Position numbers and translations under genes: made by a program
Source: Xylocopa sonorina
Taxonomy: Eukaryota; Arthropoda; Insecta; Hymenoptera; Apidae
DNA: 64,000 nucleotides
Assembly (NCBI RefSeq): GCF_050948175.1
Contig: NW_027490488.1
Coordinates: forward strand, 62,001 to 126,000
Reading direction: 5' to 3'
Notes under the pieces: generated by a model
Told to the model about the DNA's origin: nothing
Seen by the model: only the letters and a program-made list of their open reading frames with translations
Databases searched by the model: none
In this document: positions 29,257 through 45,114 of the stretch, in pieces
Layout: every line of letters begins with the position of its first letter
How positions within the stretch are numbered: position 1 is the first letter of the stretch

Positions 29257-32200
29257 AAGTGTAGTCGAGGTATACATTATACTTCGCAATGAGTATTATA
29301 ACTTATCTTGAAACCCAGAAATGAGATGCGATATTGCGTTTTGGAAGCACTAGAACTCTAATGCTTCGATACGTAGATATCTGGAAACGCATTTTCCTAG
29401 CAATGAAATAAGTCATTTACATCCTTTTGAAGTCTAGACGAGGTATACATAATACTTCTCAGTGAATATTACATCATATCATGGAACATAGAAATGAGAA
29501 GCGATATCGCGTTTTAAGAAGAATTAGAACACTATTTCTTCCATACGTAGACACCTCGTGACGCATTTCCTAGCAAGGGTGTGTGGCATTTACATCCATT
29601 TGAAGTGTATACGAGGTATACATAACACTTCGCAATAAATATTATAACTTATAATGAAACATAGAACTGCGATGCGATATCGCGATTTAAGAAGCATTAG
29701 ATCTCTATTGCTACGATACGTAGACATCTGCAAACGCTATTTCCTAGCATGGAAATACTGCATTTACATTCTTTTGAAGTTAATACGAGGTATACATGAC
29801 ACTTCGCAATGAATATTATATCTTATCTCGAAACATAGAAGTGAGATGCGATATCGCGATTTATGAAGCATTAGAACTCTATTGCTACGATACGTAGACA
29901 TCTGCAAACGCTACATCCTAGCTAGGAAGTGTCGCATTTACATTCTTTTGAAGTGAATACGAGGTATAAATAACATTCCACAATGAATATTATATCTTAT
30001 TACGAAACATAGAAATGGAATGCGACATCTCGTTTTAAGTAGCATTAGAACTCTATTGCTACGATACGTAGACATCTGCAAACGCTATTTCCTAGCATGG
30101 AAGTGTCGCATTTACATTCTTTTGAAGTGAATACGAGGTATAAATAACATTCCACAATGAATATTATATCTTATTACGAAACATAGAAATGAAATGCGAC
30201 ATCTCGTTTTAAGTAGCATTAGAACTCTATTGCTACGATAAGTAGACATCTGCAAACGCTATTTCCTAGCATGGAAGTGTCGCATTTACATTCTTTTGAA
30301 GTGAACACGAGGTATACATGACACTTTGCAATGAATATTATATCTTATCATGAAACATAGAAGTGAGATGCGATATCGCGTTTTAAGAAGCATTAGAACG
30401 CTATTGCTACGATACGTAGACATCTGGAAACGCCATTTCCTAGCGCGGAAGTGTCGCATTTACATTCACCTGAAGTGAATACGAGGTATACATGACACTT
30501 CGCAATGAATATTATATCTTATCATGAAACATAGGAGTGAGATGCGATATCGCGTTTTAAGAAACATTAGAACTCTATTGCTTCGATACGTAGATATCTG
30601 GAAACGCTATTTCCTAGCAAGGAAGTGTCGCATTTACATTCTTTTGAAGTGAATACGAGGTATAAATAACATTCCACAATGAATATTATATCTTATTACG
30701 AAACATAGAAATGAAATGCGACATCTCGTTTTAAGTAGCATTAGAACTCTATTGCTACGATACGTAGACATCTGCAAACGCTATTTCCTAGCATGGAAGT
30801 GTCGCATTTACATTCTTTTGAAGTGAATACGAGGTATACATGACACTTTGCAATGAATATTATATCTTATCATGAAACATAGAAGTGAGATGCGATATCG
30901 CGTTTTAAGAAGTATTAGAATTCTATTGCTACGATACGTAGACATCTCCAGACGCTATTTCCTAGCATGGAAGTGTCGCATTTACATTCTTTTGAAGTGA
31001 ATACGAGGTATACATGACACTTCGCAATGAACATTATATCTTATCATGAAACATAGTGGTGAGATGCGATATCGCGTTTTACGAATAATTAGAACTCTAT
31101 TGTTTCGACACGTAGTCATCTGGAAACGCTATTTCCTAGCAAGGAAGTGTCGCATTTACATCCTTTTGAAGTGAATACGAGGTATACATGACACTTCGCA
31201 ATGAATATTTTATCTGATCATGAAACATAGAAATGAGGTGCGACATCGCGTTTTGCGAAGCATTAGAACCCTGTTGCTTCGATACGTAGACATCTGCAAA
31301 CTCCACTTCCTAGCAGGGAAGTGTCGCAATTACATTCTTTTGAAGTGAATACGAAGTATACATGACACTTCATAATGAATATTATATCTTATCATGAAAC
31401 ATAGAAGTGAGATACGATATTGCGTTTTAAGAAGCATTAGAACTCTATTGCTGCGATACGTAGGCATCTGCCAACGCTATTTCCTAGCATGCAAGTGTTG
31501 CATTTACATTCTTGTGAAGTGAATACGAGGTATACATGACACCTCGCAATGAATATTATACCTTATCTTGAAGGATAGATGTGAGATGCGATACTGCGTT
31601 TTAAGAAGCATTAGAACTCTATTGCTACGATACGTAGGCATCTGCCAACGCTATTTCCTAGCATGCAAGTGTTGCATTTACATTCCACTGAAGTGAATGC
31701 GAGGTATGCATGACACTTCGCAATGGATATTATACCTTATCATGAAACATGGAAATGAGATGCGACATCTCGTTTTAAGAAGTATTAGAACTCTATCCTT
31801 TCGATACGTTGTCATCTGGAAACGCTATTTCCTAGCAAGGAGGTGTCGCACTTACATTCATTTGAAGTGAATACGAGGTATACATGACACTTCGCAATGG
31901 ATATTGTATCTTATTATGAAACATAGAAATGAGATGCGACATCTCGTTTTAAGAAGTATTAGAACTCTATTCTTTCGATACGTGGTCATCTGGAAACGCT
32001 ATTTCCTAGCATGGAAGTGTCGCATTTACATTCTTTTGATGCGAATACGAGGTATACATGACACTTCGCAATGAATATTATATCTTATCATGAAGCATAG
32101 AAGTGAGATGCGATATCGCGTTTTAAGAAGCATTAGAACTCTACTGCTTCGATATGTAGACATCTGGTAACGCTGTTTCGTAGAAGGGAAGTGTCGCGTT

Positions 32201-35200
32201 TACATTCATTTGAAGTGTAGGCGAGGAATACATGACACTTCGCAATGAACATTATATCTTATCATGAAACATAGAAATGTGATGCTATATCACGATTTAA
32301 GAAGCATTAGAACTCTATTGCTGCGATACGTAGGCATCTGCCAACGCTATTTCCTAGCATGCAAGTGTTGCATTTACATTCTTGTGAAGTGAATACGAGG
32401 TATACATGACACCTCGCAATGAATATTATACCTTATCTTGAAGGATAGATGTGAGATGCGATACTGCGTTTTAAGAAGCATTAGAACTCTATTGCTACGA
32501 TACGTAGGCATCTGCCAACGCTATTTCCTAGCATGCAAGTGTTGCATTTACATTCCACTGAAGTGAATGCGAGGTATGCATGACACTTCGCAATGGATAT
32601 TATACCTTATCATGAAACATGGAAATGAGATGCGACATCTCGTTTTAAGAAGTATTAGAACTCTATCCTTTCGATACGTTGTCATCTGGAAACGCTATTT
32701 CCTAGCAAGGAGGTGTCGCACTTACATTCATTTGAAGTGAATACGAGGTATACATGACACTTCGCAATGGATATTGTATCTTATTATGAAACATAGAAAT
32801 GAGATGCGACATCTCGTTTTAAGAAGTATTAGAACTCTATTCTTTCGATACGTGGTCATCTGGAAACGCTATTTCCTAGCATGGAAGTGTCGCATTTACA
32901 TTCTTTTGATGTGAATACGAGGTATACATGACACTTCGCAATGAATATTATATCTTATCATGAAGCATAGAAGTGAGATGCGATATCGCGTTTTAAGAAG
33001 CATTAGAACTCTACTGCTTCGATATGTAGACATCTGGTAACGCTGTTTCGTAGAAGGGAAGTGTCGCGTTTACATTCATTTGAAGTGTAGGCGAGGAATA
33101 CATGACACTTCGCAATGAACATTATATCTTATCATGAAACATAGAAATGTGATGCTATATCACGATTTAAGAAGCATTAGAACTCTATTGCTACGATACG
33201 TAGGCATCTGCCAACGCTACTTCCTAGCATGCAAGTGTTGCATTTACATTCTTGTGAAGTGAATACGAGGTATACATGACACCTCGCAATGAATATTATA
33301 TCTTATCTTGAAGGATAGATGTGTGATGCGATATGGCGTTTTAAGAAGCATTAGAACTCTATTGCTACGATACATAGACATTTGCAAACAATATTTCCTG
33401 GCATGCAAGTGTCGCATTTACATTCTGTTGAAGTGAATACGAGGTATACATGACACTTCGCAATGAATATTATGTCTTATCATGAAACATAGGAATGAAA
33501 TGCGACATCTCGTTTTAAGAAGCATTAGAACTCTCTTGCTACGATACGTAGACATCTGCAAACGCTATTTCCTAGCATGGAAGTGTCGCATTTACATTCC
33601 ATTGAAGTGAATGCGAGGAATGCATGATACTTCGCAATGGATATTATACCTTATCATGAAACATGGAAATGAGATGCGACATCTCGTTTTAAGAAGTATT
33701 AGAACTCTATCCTTTCGATACGTTGTCATCTGGAAACGCTATATCCTAGCAAGGAAGTGTCGCATTTACATTCATTTGAAGTGAATACGAGGTATACATG
33801 ACACTTCGCAATGGATATTGTATCTTGTTATGAAACATAGAAATGAGATGCGACATCTCGTTTTAAGAAGTATTAGAACTCTATTCTTTCGATACGTGGT
33901 CATCTGGAAACGCTATTTCCTAGCACGGAAGTGTCGTATTTACATTCTTTTGAAGTGAATATGAGGCATACATGACACTCCATAATGAATATTATATCTT
34001 ATCATGAAACATAGCAGTGAGATGCGATATCGCGTTTCAAGAAGCATTAGAACTCTATTCCTGCAATGCGTAGACATCTGCAAATGTTATATCCTAGCAA
34101 GGAAGTGTCGCATTTACATTCTTTTGAAGTGAATACGAGGTATACATGACACTTCGCAATGAATATTATATCTTACCATGAAACATAGGAATGAGGTGAT
34201 ATATCGCGTTTTGAGAAGCATTAGAACTCTATTGCCTGGATACGTAGACATCTGCAAACGCTATTCGCTAGCATGGAAGTGTCGCGTTTACAATCTTCTG
34301 TTGTGAATACGAGGTATACATAACACTTCGCAATGAATATTATATCCTATCGCGAAACATAGAAGTGAAATGCGACATCTCGTTATAAGAAGCAATAGGA
34401 CTCTATTGCTACGATACATAGATATCTGCAAACGCCATTTCCTAGGATGGAAACGTCGCATTTACATTCTTTTGAAGTGAATACGAGGTATACATGACAC
34501 TTCGCAATGAATATTATATCTTATCAGGAAACATAGAAATGTAATGCGACATCTCGTTTTAAGAAGCATTAGGACTCTATTGCTACGATACGTAGACATC
34601 TGTAAACGCTATTTCCTAGCAAGGAATAGTCGCATTTACATTCTTTTAAGTGAATACGAGGTATACATGACACTTCGCAATGAATATTATATCTTATCAT
34701 GAAACATAGAAATGGGAAGCGATATCGCGTTTTAAGACAAATTAGAACTCTACTGCATCGATACATAGACATGTTGAAACACATTTGCTAGCAAGAAAGT
34801 GTGGCATTTATATGCTTTTGAAGTGTAGACCATGTATACATAACATTTCGCAGTGAGTATTTGTATCTTATCATCAAGCATAGAAACGAGATGCATTATC
34901 GCGTGTCAAGAAGCATTAGATATATATTTCTTCGATACGTAGACATCTGGAAATAAATTTCCTAGCAAGAAAGTATGGCGTTTACGTTCTTCTGGCGTGA
35001 AGACAAGGTATATATAACACTTTGCAAGGAATATTGTATCTTATCGTGAAAAATAGAAATGAGATTCGATATGGCGATTTAGAAGCATTAGAACTCTAAT
35101 GCTTCGATACGAAAACATCTGAAAACGCTATTCCCTAGCAAGAAGGTGTAGTATTTACGTTCTTTTGAAGTGTAGACGAGGTATAAATAACACATCGCAT

Positions 35201-38200
35201 TGAATATTGCATCATATCATGAAACATATAACTGCGATGTGATATTGCGTTTTAAGGAGCAATACAACTCTATTGCTTCGATACGTAGACATGCGGAAGC
35301 GCTATTTCCTAGCAAGGAAGTGTGGCATTTACATTCCTTTGAGGTGTAGAGGAGGTATACATTACAGTTCGCAATGTATATTATATCATATCATGAAACA
35401 TAGAAATGAGATGCGATGTCGCGTTTTAAGAAGGTTAAGAAACCTGTTGCTTCGATACTTAGACATCTACAAACGCTATCTCCTAGCAGGGAAGTGTCTC
35501 GTTTACATTCTTTTGAAGTGAATACGAGGTATACAGAACGATCCACAATGATTATTATATCTTATCATGAAACATAGAAATGCGATGCGATATGGGGATT
35601 TAGAAAGCATTAGAACTTTATTGCTGCGATACGTAGACATCTGCAAACGCTATTTCCTATCATGGATGTGTCGCATTCACATTCTCTTGAAGTGAACACG
35701 AGGTATACATGACACTTCGCAATGAATATTATATCTTATCATGAAACATAGAAATGGAATGCGATATCGCGATTTAAGAAGCATTAGTACTCTACTGCTT
35801 CAATACGTAGACATCAGGAAATGCTGTTTCCTAGCATGGAAGTGTCGCATTTACACTCTTTTGATGTGAATACGAAGTATAACCAACACTTCACAATGAA
35901 TATTATATCTTATCATGGAACATAGTAATGAGATGCGATATCGCGTTTTAAGATGCATTAGAACACTATTGTTACGATACGTAGACATCTGCAAACGCTA
36001 TTTCCTAGCATGGAAGTTTCGCATTTACATTCTTTTGAAGTGAATACGAGATATAAATGACACATCGGAATGAATATTATATCTTATCATGAAGCATAGG
36101 AATGAGTTACGATATCGCGTTTTAAGAAGCACTAGAACTCTATTGCTACGATACGTAGACATCTGCAAACGCTATTTCCTAGCATGGAAGTGTCGCATTT
36201 ATATTCATTTGGAGTGAGTACCAGGTATACATGACACTTCGCAATGAATATTATATCTTATCATCAAACATAGAAATGGAATGCGATATCACGCTTTAAG
36301 AAGCATCAGAAATCTATTATTTCGATACGTAGACACCTGAAAACGCTATTTCGTAGCAAGGAAGTGTCGCATTTTCATTCGTTTGAGGTGTATGCGAGGT
36401 ATATGTGACACTTCGCAATGAGTATTATATCTTATCATGAAACATAGAAGTGAGATGCGATATCGCGTTTTATGAAGCATTAGAACTCTGTTGCTGCGAT
36501 ACGTAGACATCTGCAAACGCTATTTCCTAGCACGGAAGTGTCGTATTTACATTCTTTTGAAGTGAATACGAGGTATACATAACACTTCGCAATGAATATT
36601 ATATCTTATCATGAAATATAGAAATGAGATGAATTATCGCGTCTTAAGAAGCCTTAGAACTCTATTGCTTCAATTCGTATACATCTGGAAAATCTATATC
36701 ATAGCACAGAAGTGTCGTATTTACATTCTTTTGATATGTAGACGAGGTATACGTAACTCTTCGCAATGAATATTATATCACTTAATGAAACATGGAAATG
36801 AGATGCGATATTGCGCTTTAAGAAGCATTAGAACTCTATTGCTTCGATACGTAGACATCTGGAAACTCATTTTCCTAGGAAGGAAGTTTGACATTTACAT
36901 CCTTTAGAAGTGTAGACGAGGTATACATAACACTTCGCAATGAATATTGTATCTTATCATCAAACATAGAAATGGAATGCGATATCACGCTTTAAGAAGC
37001 ATCAGAAATCTATTATTTCGATACGTAGACACCTGAAAACGCTATTTCGTAGCAAGGAAGTGTCGCATTTTCATTCGTTTGAGGTGTATGCGAGGTATAT
37101 GTGACACTTCGCAATGAGTATTATATCTTATCATGAAACATAGAAGTGAGATGCGATATCGCGTTTTATGAAGCATTAGAACTCTATTGCTGCGATACGT
37201 AGACATCTGCAAACGCTATTTCCTAGCATGAAAGTGTGGCACTTACATTCTTATGAAGTGCAGACGAGGTATACATAACACTTCGCTATGAATATTGTAT
37301 CTTATCATGAAACATTGAATTGAGATGGGATTTCGCGTTTTGTGGCGCACTAGAACTCTATTGCATCGATACATAGACATCTGGAAACGCATTTCCTAGC
37401 ATGGAAGTATGGCATTTACATTCCTTCGATGCGTGGACGAGGTATACATAAAACTTCGCAATGATTATTATATCTCATCACGAAACATAGCAATGAGATG
37501 CGATATCGCGCCTTAAGAAGCATTAGAACCCTATTGCTTCCATATCTACACATCTGGAAACGCTATTTCCTAGCAAGGAAGAGTGGCATTTACATTCTTT
37601 TGATGTGTAGACGAGGTATACATAACACCTTGCCATGAGTATTATATCATATCATGAAACATAGAAATGAGGTGCGATATCACGATTTAAGGAGTATTAG
37701 AACTCTATTGGTTCCATACGTAGACATCATGAAGCACATTTCCTAGTAAGGAAGTGTGGTATTTACTTTCTTCTGAAGTATAGTCGAGGTATATATAACA
37801 CTTCGCTATGAATATTATATAATATCGTGAAACATAGAAATGAGATGCGATATCACGTTTTAAGAAGGATTAGAACTTTGCTGCTTCGATACGTAGACAT
37901 CTGGAAACACTATTTCCTTGCACTGAAGTGTGGCATTTACATTCTTTTGAAGTGTATACGACGTATACATAACACTTCGCAATGAACATTATATCACATC
38001 ATGAGACATAAGAATGATGTGCGATATCGCCTTTTAAAAAGCACTGGAACTCTATTGGTTCGATACGCAGAGATCTGGAATCGCTATTTCCTAGCAATGG
38101 AAGTGCCGCATTTACAGTCTTTTGAACTGAATACGAGGTATACATAACACTCCACAATGAATATTATATCTTATCATGAAACATAGAAATGAGGAGCTAT

Positions 38201-41200
38201 ATCGCGTTTTAAGAAGCATTAGAACTCTATTGCTAATATACGTAGAAATCAGCAAACCCTACTTCCTAGCAAGGAAGTGTCGCATTTACATTCCTTTGAT
38301 GTGAATACGAGCTATACATGATACTTCGCAATGAATATTATATCTTATCATGAAACAAAGGAATGAGATGCGATATCGCGTTTTGAGAAGCATTAGAGCT
38401 CTATTGCCTTGATACGTAGACATCTGCAGTCGCTATTTCCCAGCAAGGAAGTGTAGCGTTTACATTCATTTGAAGTGAATACGAGGTATACATGACTCTT
38501 CGCAATGAATATTATATCTTATCATGAAACATAGAAATGCGATGCGATATCCCGTTTTAAGAAGCATTAGAACTCTACTGCTACGATGCGTAGACATATG
38601 GTGACGCTATTTCCCAGCAAGAAAGTGTCGAATGTACATTCTTTTGAAGTGTAGACGAGGTATACATAACACTTCACAATGAATATTATACTTTATCATG
38701 AAACATAGAAATGAGATGCTATGTTGCGTTTTAGGAAGCATTAGAACTCTATTGCTTCGATACGTAGACATCTGCAAACGATACCCCCTAGCACGAAAGT
38801 GCCGCAATTACATTGTTCTGAAGTGTAGACGATTTGTACATAACACTTCGCAATGAATATTATGTATTATCATGAAACATAGATGTGAGATGCGATATCG
38901 CGTTTTAGGAAGCATTAGAACTCTACTGCTACGATACGTAGACATCTGCAAACGCTACTTCCTAGCATGGAAATGTCGCACTTACATTCCATTGAAGTGA
39001 ATACGAGGTATACATAACACTCCACAATGAATATTATATCTTATCACGAAACATAGAAATGAAATGCGACATCTCGTTTTAAGTAGCATTGGATCTCTAT
39101 TGCTACGATACGTAGACATTTGCAAACGCTATTTCCAAGCATGGAAGTGTCGCATTTACATTCTTTTGAAGCGAATACGAGGTATACATAACACTTCGCA
39201 ATGAATATTATAACTTATCATGAAACATAGATATGAGATGCGATATCCCGTTTTAAGAAGCATGAGAACTCTAATGCTACTATACGTAGCCATCTGCAAA
39301 CGCTATTTCCTAGCAAGGAAGTGTCGCATTTACATTCTCTTGAAGTGTAGACGAGAACACATGACACATCGCAATGAATATGATACCTTATCGTGAAACA
39401 CAGAAGTGAGATGCGATATCGGGCTTTAACAAGCATTAGAACTCTATTGCTTCGATTCGTAGACATCTGCAAACGTTATTTGCTTGCAAGGAAGTGTCAC
39501 ATTTACGTTGGCTTGAAGTGTATGCGAGGTATACATGACAGTTCGCAATGAATATTATATCTTATCATGAAACATAGAAAAGAGATGCGACATGTCGCTT
39601 TAAGAAGCATTAGCGCTCTATTGTTTCGGTACGTAGGCATTTGGAAACGCTATTTCCTAGCAAGGAAGTGTCGCATTTACTTTTATTTGAAGTGAATACG
39701 TGGCATACATGACACTTCGCAATGAATATTATATCTTATCATGAAACACAGAAGTGAGATGCGATATCGGGCTTTAACAAGCATTAGAACTCTATTGCTT
39801 CGATACGTAGACATCTGCAAACGTTATTTGCTTGCAAGGAAGTGTCACATTTACGTTGGCTTGAAGTGTATGCGAGGTATACATGACACATCGCAATGAA
39901 TATTATATCTTATCATGAAACATAGAAATGAGGTACGATGTCGCGTTTTGAGAAGCATTAGAACTCTAATGCTACGATACGTAGACATCTGCAAACGCTA
40001 TTTCCTAGCAAGGAAGATTCGCATTTACATTCTATTGAAGTGAATACGAGGTATACATGACACTTCGCAATGAATATTATATCTTATCACGAAACATAGA
40101 AACGAAATGCGACATCTCGATTTAAGAAACATTAGGACTCTATTGCTTCGATACGTAGACATCTGCAAACGCTATTTCCTACAATGGAAACGTCGCACTT
40201 CCATTCTTCTGAAGTGAATACGAGGTATACATGACACTTCGCAATGAATATTATATCTTATCATGAAGCAAAGAAATGAGATGCGATATCGCGTTTTGAG
40301 AAGCATTACAACCCTATTGGTACGATACGTAGATATCTGCGAACGCTATTCCCTAGGCTGGAAGTGTTGCATTTACATACTTCAGTTGTGAATACGAGGT
40401 ATACATGACACTTCGTAATGAATATTATATCTTATCACGAAACATAGAAATGAGATGCGATATCGCGATTTAAGAAGCATTAGAACACTACTGCTACGAT
40501 ACAGAGAAATCTGCAATCGCCATTTCCAAGCAAGGAAGTGTCGCATTTTCATTCTTTTGAAAGGAATACGAGGTATACGTGACACTTCGCAATGAATGTT
40601 ATATCCTAACATGAAACATCGAAATGAGATGTCGTATAGCGTTTCAAGAAGCATTAAAACTCTATTGCCTCGATACGTAGACATCTGAAAACGCTATTTC
40701 CTAGCAAAGAAGTGTCGCATTTACGTTCTTTTTATGTGAATGCGAGGCATACATGACACTTCGCAATGAATATTAAATCTTATCACGAAACATAGGAACG
40801 AGATGCGATATCGCGATTTAAGAAACATTAGAACTCTATGGCTACGATGCGGAGACATCTGCCAACGCTATTTTATAGGAAGGAAGTGTCGCACTTACAT
40901 TCTCTTGAAGTGAATACGAGGTATCCATAACACTCCGCAATGAATATTATACCCTATCACGAAACATAGAAATGAGATGCGATATCGCGATTTAAGAAGC
41001 ATTAGAACTCTATGGCTACGATGCGGAGACATCTGCAAACGCTATTTCCTTGCATGGAATTGTCGCATTTACATACTTTTGAAGTGAATACGAGGTATAC
41101 ATGACACTTCGTAATGAGTATTATATCTTATCATAAAACATAGAAATGAGATGCGAGATCGCATTTAAATAAGCATTAGAACTCTATTGCTACGATACGT

Positions 41201-44200
41201 AGACATCTGCAAACGCTATTTCCAAGCAAGAAAGAGTCGCATTTACATTCTTTTGAAGTGTATACGAGGTATACATGAAACATCGAGATGAATATTATAT
41301 CTTAACATGAAACATAGAAATGGGATGTAGTATCGCGTTTCAACAAGCATTAGAACTCTATTGCCTCGATACGTAGACAACTGCAATCGCTATTTCCTAG
41401 CAAGGAAGTGTCGCATTTACATTCATTTGAAGTGAATACGAGATATACATGACACTTCGTAATGAGTATTATATCTTATCATAAAACATAGAAATGAGAT
41501 GCGAGATCGCATTTAAATAAGCATTAGAACTCTATTGCTACGATACGTAGACATCTGCAAACGCTATTTCCAAGCAAGAAAGAGTCGCATTTACATTCTT
41601 TTGAAGTGTATACGAGGTTTACATGAAACATCGAGATGAATATTATATCTTAACATGAAACATAGAAAAGGGATGTAGTATCGCGTTTCAAGAAGCATTA
41701 GAACTCTATTGCCTTGATACGTAGACATCTGCAGTCGCTATTTCCCAGCAAGGAAGTGTAGCATTTACATTCATTTGAAGTGAATACGAGGTATACATGA
41801 CTCTTCGCAATGAATATTATATCTTATCATGAAACATAGAAATGCGATGCGATATCCCGTTTTAAGAAGCATTAGAACTCTACTGCTACGATGCGTAGAC
41901 ATATGGTGACGCTATTTCCTAGCAAGGAAGTGACGCATTTACATTCATTTGAAGCGAATACGAATCACGAAACATAGAAATGAAATGAGATATCGGGATT
42001 TGGGAAAAATTAGAAATCTACCGCTTCTATACGGAGACATCTGCAAACGCCATTTAATAGGAAGGAAGTGTCGCATTCACATTCCTTTGCAGTGAATACG
42101 AGGTATACATAACACTCCACAATGAATATTATACCCTATCACGAAACATAGTAATGAAATGCGATGTCGGGGTCTAAGAAGCATTAGAACTCTGCTGCTT
42201 TGAGACGGAGACATCTGCAAGCGCTATTTCCTAGCAGGGAATAGTCGCATTTTCATTCTTTTGAAGTGAATACGATTTATACATGACACTTCGCAATGAA
42301 TATTATATCTTATAGCGAAACATAGAAATGAAATGAGATATCGGGATTTAGGAAACATTAGAAATCTACCGCTTCGATACGGAGACATCTGCAAACGCTA
42401 TTTAATAGGAAGGAAGTGTCGCATTTACATTCCTTTCCAGTGAATACCAGGTATACATAACACTCCACAATGAATATTATACCCTATCACGAAACATAGT
42501 AATGAAATGCGATGTCGGGATTTAAGAAGCATTAGAACTCTGCTGCTTTGATACGGAGACATCTGCAAGCGCTATTTCCTAGCAGGGAATAGTCGCATTT
42601 TCATTCTTTTGAAGTGAATACGAGGTATACATGACACTTCGCAATGAATATTATATCTTGTCATGACACGTAGAATTGTGATGCGACATCTCGTTTTAAG
42701 AAGCATTAGAAATGTATTGTTTTAATACGTAGACATCTGGATACGCTATTTCCTAGCAAGGAAGTGTGGCATTTACATTCTTTTGAAGTGAATTGGACGT
42801 ATACATGACCCTTCGCAATGAATATTATAACTTATCACGAAGCATAGAAATGAGATGCGATATCGCGATTTAAAGAGCACTAGAACTCTATTGCTACGAT
42901 ACGTAGACATCTGCAAACGCTATTCCCTAGCATGGAAGTGTCGCATTTACATTCTTTTGAAGTGAATACGAGGTACACTTGACACTTCGCAATGAATATT
43001 ATAACTTATCGCGAAACTTAGAAATGAGATGCGATATCGCGATTTAAGAAGCATTAGAACTCTATGTCTACGATGCGGAGACATCTGCAAACGCTATTTA
43101 ATAGGAAGGAAGTGTCGCACTTACATTCTCTTGAAGTGAATACGAGGTATCCATAACACTCCGCAATGAATATTATACACTATCACGAAACATAGAAATG
43201 AGATGCGATATCGCTATTTAAGAAGCATTAGAACTCTATGGCTACGATGCGGAGACATCTGCAAACGCTATTTCCTAGCATGGAAGTGTCGCATTTACAT
43301 TCTTTTGAAGTGAATACGAGGTACACTTGACACTTCGCAATGAATATTATAACTTATCATGAAACATAGAAACGAGAGGGGATATCGCGATTTAAGAAGC
43401 ATTAGAACACTATTGCTACGATACATAGACATCGGGAAACGCTATTTCCTAGCAAGAAAGTGTCGCATTTACATTCATTTGAAGTCAATACGAGGAGTAA
43501 GTGACACTTCGCAATGGTTATTATATCTTATCATGAAATATAGGAGTCAGATGCGATTTCGCGTTATAAGAAGCATTAGAACTCTATTGCTACGATATGT
43601 AGATATCTGGAGACGCTATTTCCTAGCAAGCATGTGTCGCATTTACATTCTTCTGAAATGAATTCGAGGCTAACATAACACTGCACAATGAATATTATAT
43701 CTTATCATGAAACATAGAAATGAGATGCAATATCGCGATTTAAGAAGCATTAGAATTCTATTGCTACGATACCTAGACATCTGCAGACGCTATTTCCTAG
43801 AAAGGAAGTGTCGCATTTACATTCATTTGAAGTATTTGACGAGGAATACATAACACTTCGCAATGAATATTATATCTTAACATGAGACATAGGAATGAGA
43901 TGCTATATCACGTTATAAGAAGAATTGGAACTCCACTGCTTCAATACGTAGACATCTGCAAACTCTACTTCCTAGCAAGGCAGTGTCGCATTTACGTACT
44001 TTTGAAGTGAATACGAGGTATACATGACACTTCGCAATGAATATTATATCTTCTCATGATACATAGAAATGAGATGCGATATCACGTTATAAGAAGAATT
44101 GGAACTCCACTGCTTCGATACGTAGACATCTGCAAACTCTACTTCCTAGCAAGGCAGTGTCGCATTTACGTACTTTTGAAGTGAATACGAGGTATACATG

Positions 44201-44683
44201 ACACTTTGCAATGAATATTATATCTTCTCATGATACATAGAAATGAGATGCGATATCGCGTTTTAAGAAGCATTTGAACTCTATTGCTTCGATACCTAGA
44301 CATCTGTAAACGCTATTTCCTAGAAAGGAAGTGTGGCATTTACATACATTTCAAGTGTATGCGAGGAATACATAACACATCGCAATGAATATTATATCTT
44401 ATCATGAATCATAGAAATGATATGCGATATCGCGTTTTAAGAAGCTTTAGAACTCTATTTCTACGATACATAGACGATACATCTACAGACGCTATTTCCT
44501 AGCAAGGAAGTGTCGCATTTATATTCATTTGAAGTGAATGCGAGGTATAGATAGCACCCAACAATGAATATTGTATCTTATCACGAAACATAGAAATGAG
44601 ATGCGATATGGCGTTTTAAGGGGCATTAGTACTCTATAGCTTCGATACAGAGATATCTGGGAACGTAATTTCCTAGAAAGGAA
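29257..44683 (+). repeat. 174-bp satellite block, F orientation (F3, longest)
   Basis: About 88 monomers over 15.4 kb with no other insertion. Subtypes change along the block: GTGTAGACGAGG-type near the unit and at about 34800-38200, GTGAATACGAGG-type elsewhere. Local higher-order repeats are seen at 31441-33180 (870 bp), about 36265/36961 (696 bp), and 348-bp pairs near 39400/39748, 41112/41460 and 42131/42479. One monomer is shortened near 41960. All ORFs inside are satellite frames. It ends at TCCTAGAAAGGAA at the third LTR. Confidence 0.95.
31441..33180 (+). repeat. Higher-order repeat: two copies of a 5-monomer, 870-bp block
   Basis: Bases 31441-32310 recur at 32311-33180 almost unchanged, including private variants such as ATGCAAGTGTTGCATTTAC and CTTGAAGGATAGATGTGAG. 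A third partial copy begins at about 33181. The spacing of 870 is exactly five monomers. It marks a recent local duplication. Confidence 0.85.
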
Positions 44684-44811
44684 CCTCCTCGCACCCCCCA
44701 GCATCAACCGCTGGACGCATGCAACCAGCCAAACTCGCCTGCAGAACCAGCAACTATAAGTGTTCGCGCGCGCATACCTGCACGCGCTAACTCATACCGA
44801 GTTCCGCTGTT

Positions 44812-44940
44812 TCACTCGCACCGCTGAGTATACCTGTCTCGCTCGTACCGGGCACCAGTGTATCACTCGCACCACCGAGTATACCTGTCTCGCCCGCACC
44901 AAGGACGGGCAGCCCTATCTCCCTCGCACCGAGGATTCCG
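44812..44940 (+). repeat. 51-57 bp tandem repeat in the head of LTR3
   Basis: TCACTCGCACC starts at 44812 and 44863, and a TCCCTCGCACC variant at 44920, giving about 2.3 copies. Translated, the unit reads TRTAEYTCLART then TRTTEYTCLART. Unit lengths of 51 and 57 are multiples of three, so the frame is kept to the stop at 45012-45014. Confidence 0.7.
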
Positions 44941-45064
44941 TCCTGCAGGAAGACGTAGCCGCCGCCCATCACCTGAATGGGGCCTTTTCCAATTCCGGGA
45001 ACAGGATCTGCTAGAACCTATATATTACTTCTAAGCTAGGACATGCATACCATATCATGACGCA

Positions 45065-45072
45065 TATATAAG
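45065..45072 (+). promoter_or_regulatory. TATA-like element of LTR3
   Basis: TATATAAG lies about 45 bp upstream of the hairpin and CCCCACCACGAGC box, a similar arrangement to the intact LTR. Promoter function is inferred. Confidence 0.4.
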
Positions 45073-45114
45073 AATTCCTAGATCTAAGTTACACTAAGTA
45101 AGATGCGTCCGGCC

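Noticed and set aside
29257..44683. CENP-B box or proof of a centromere in the satellite
   Set aside because: The monomer length and TTCG near GATACGTAG invited the idea, but the box pattern does not match, so centromere identity cannot be claimed.
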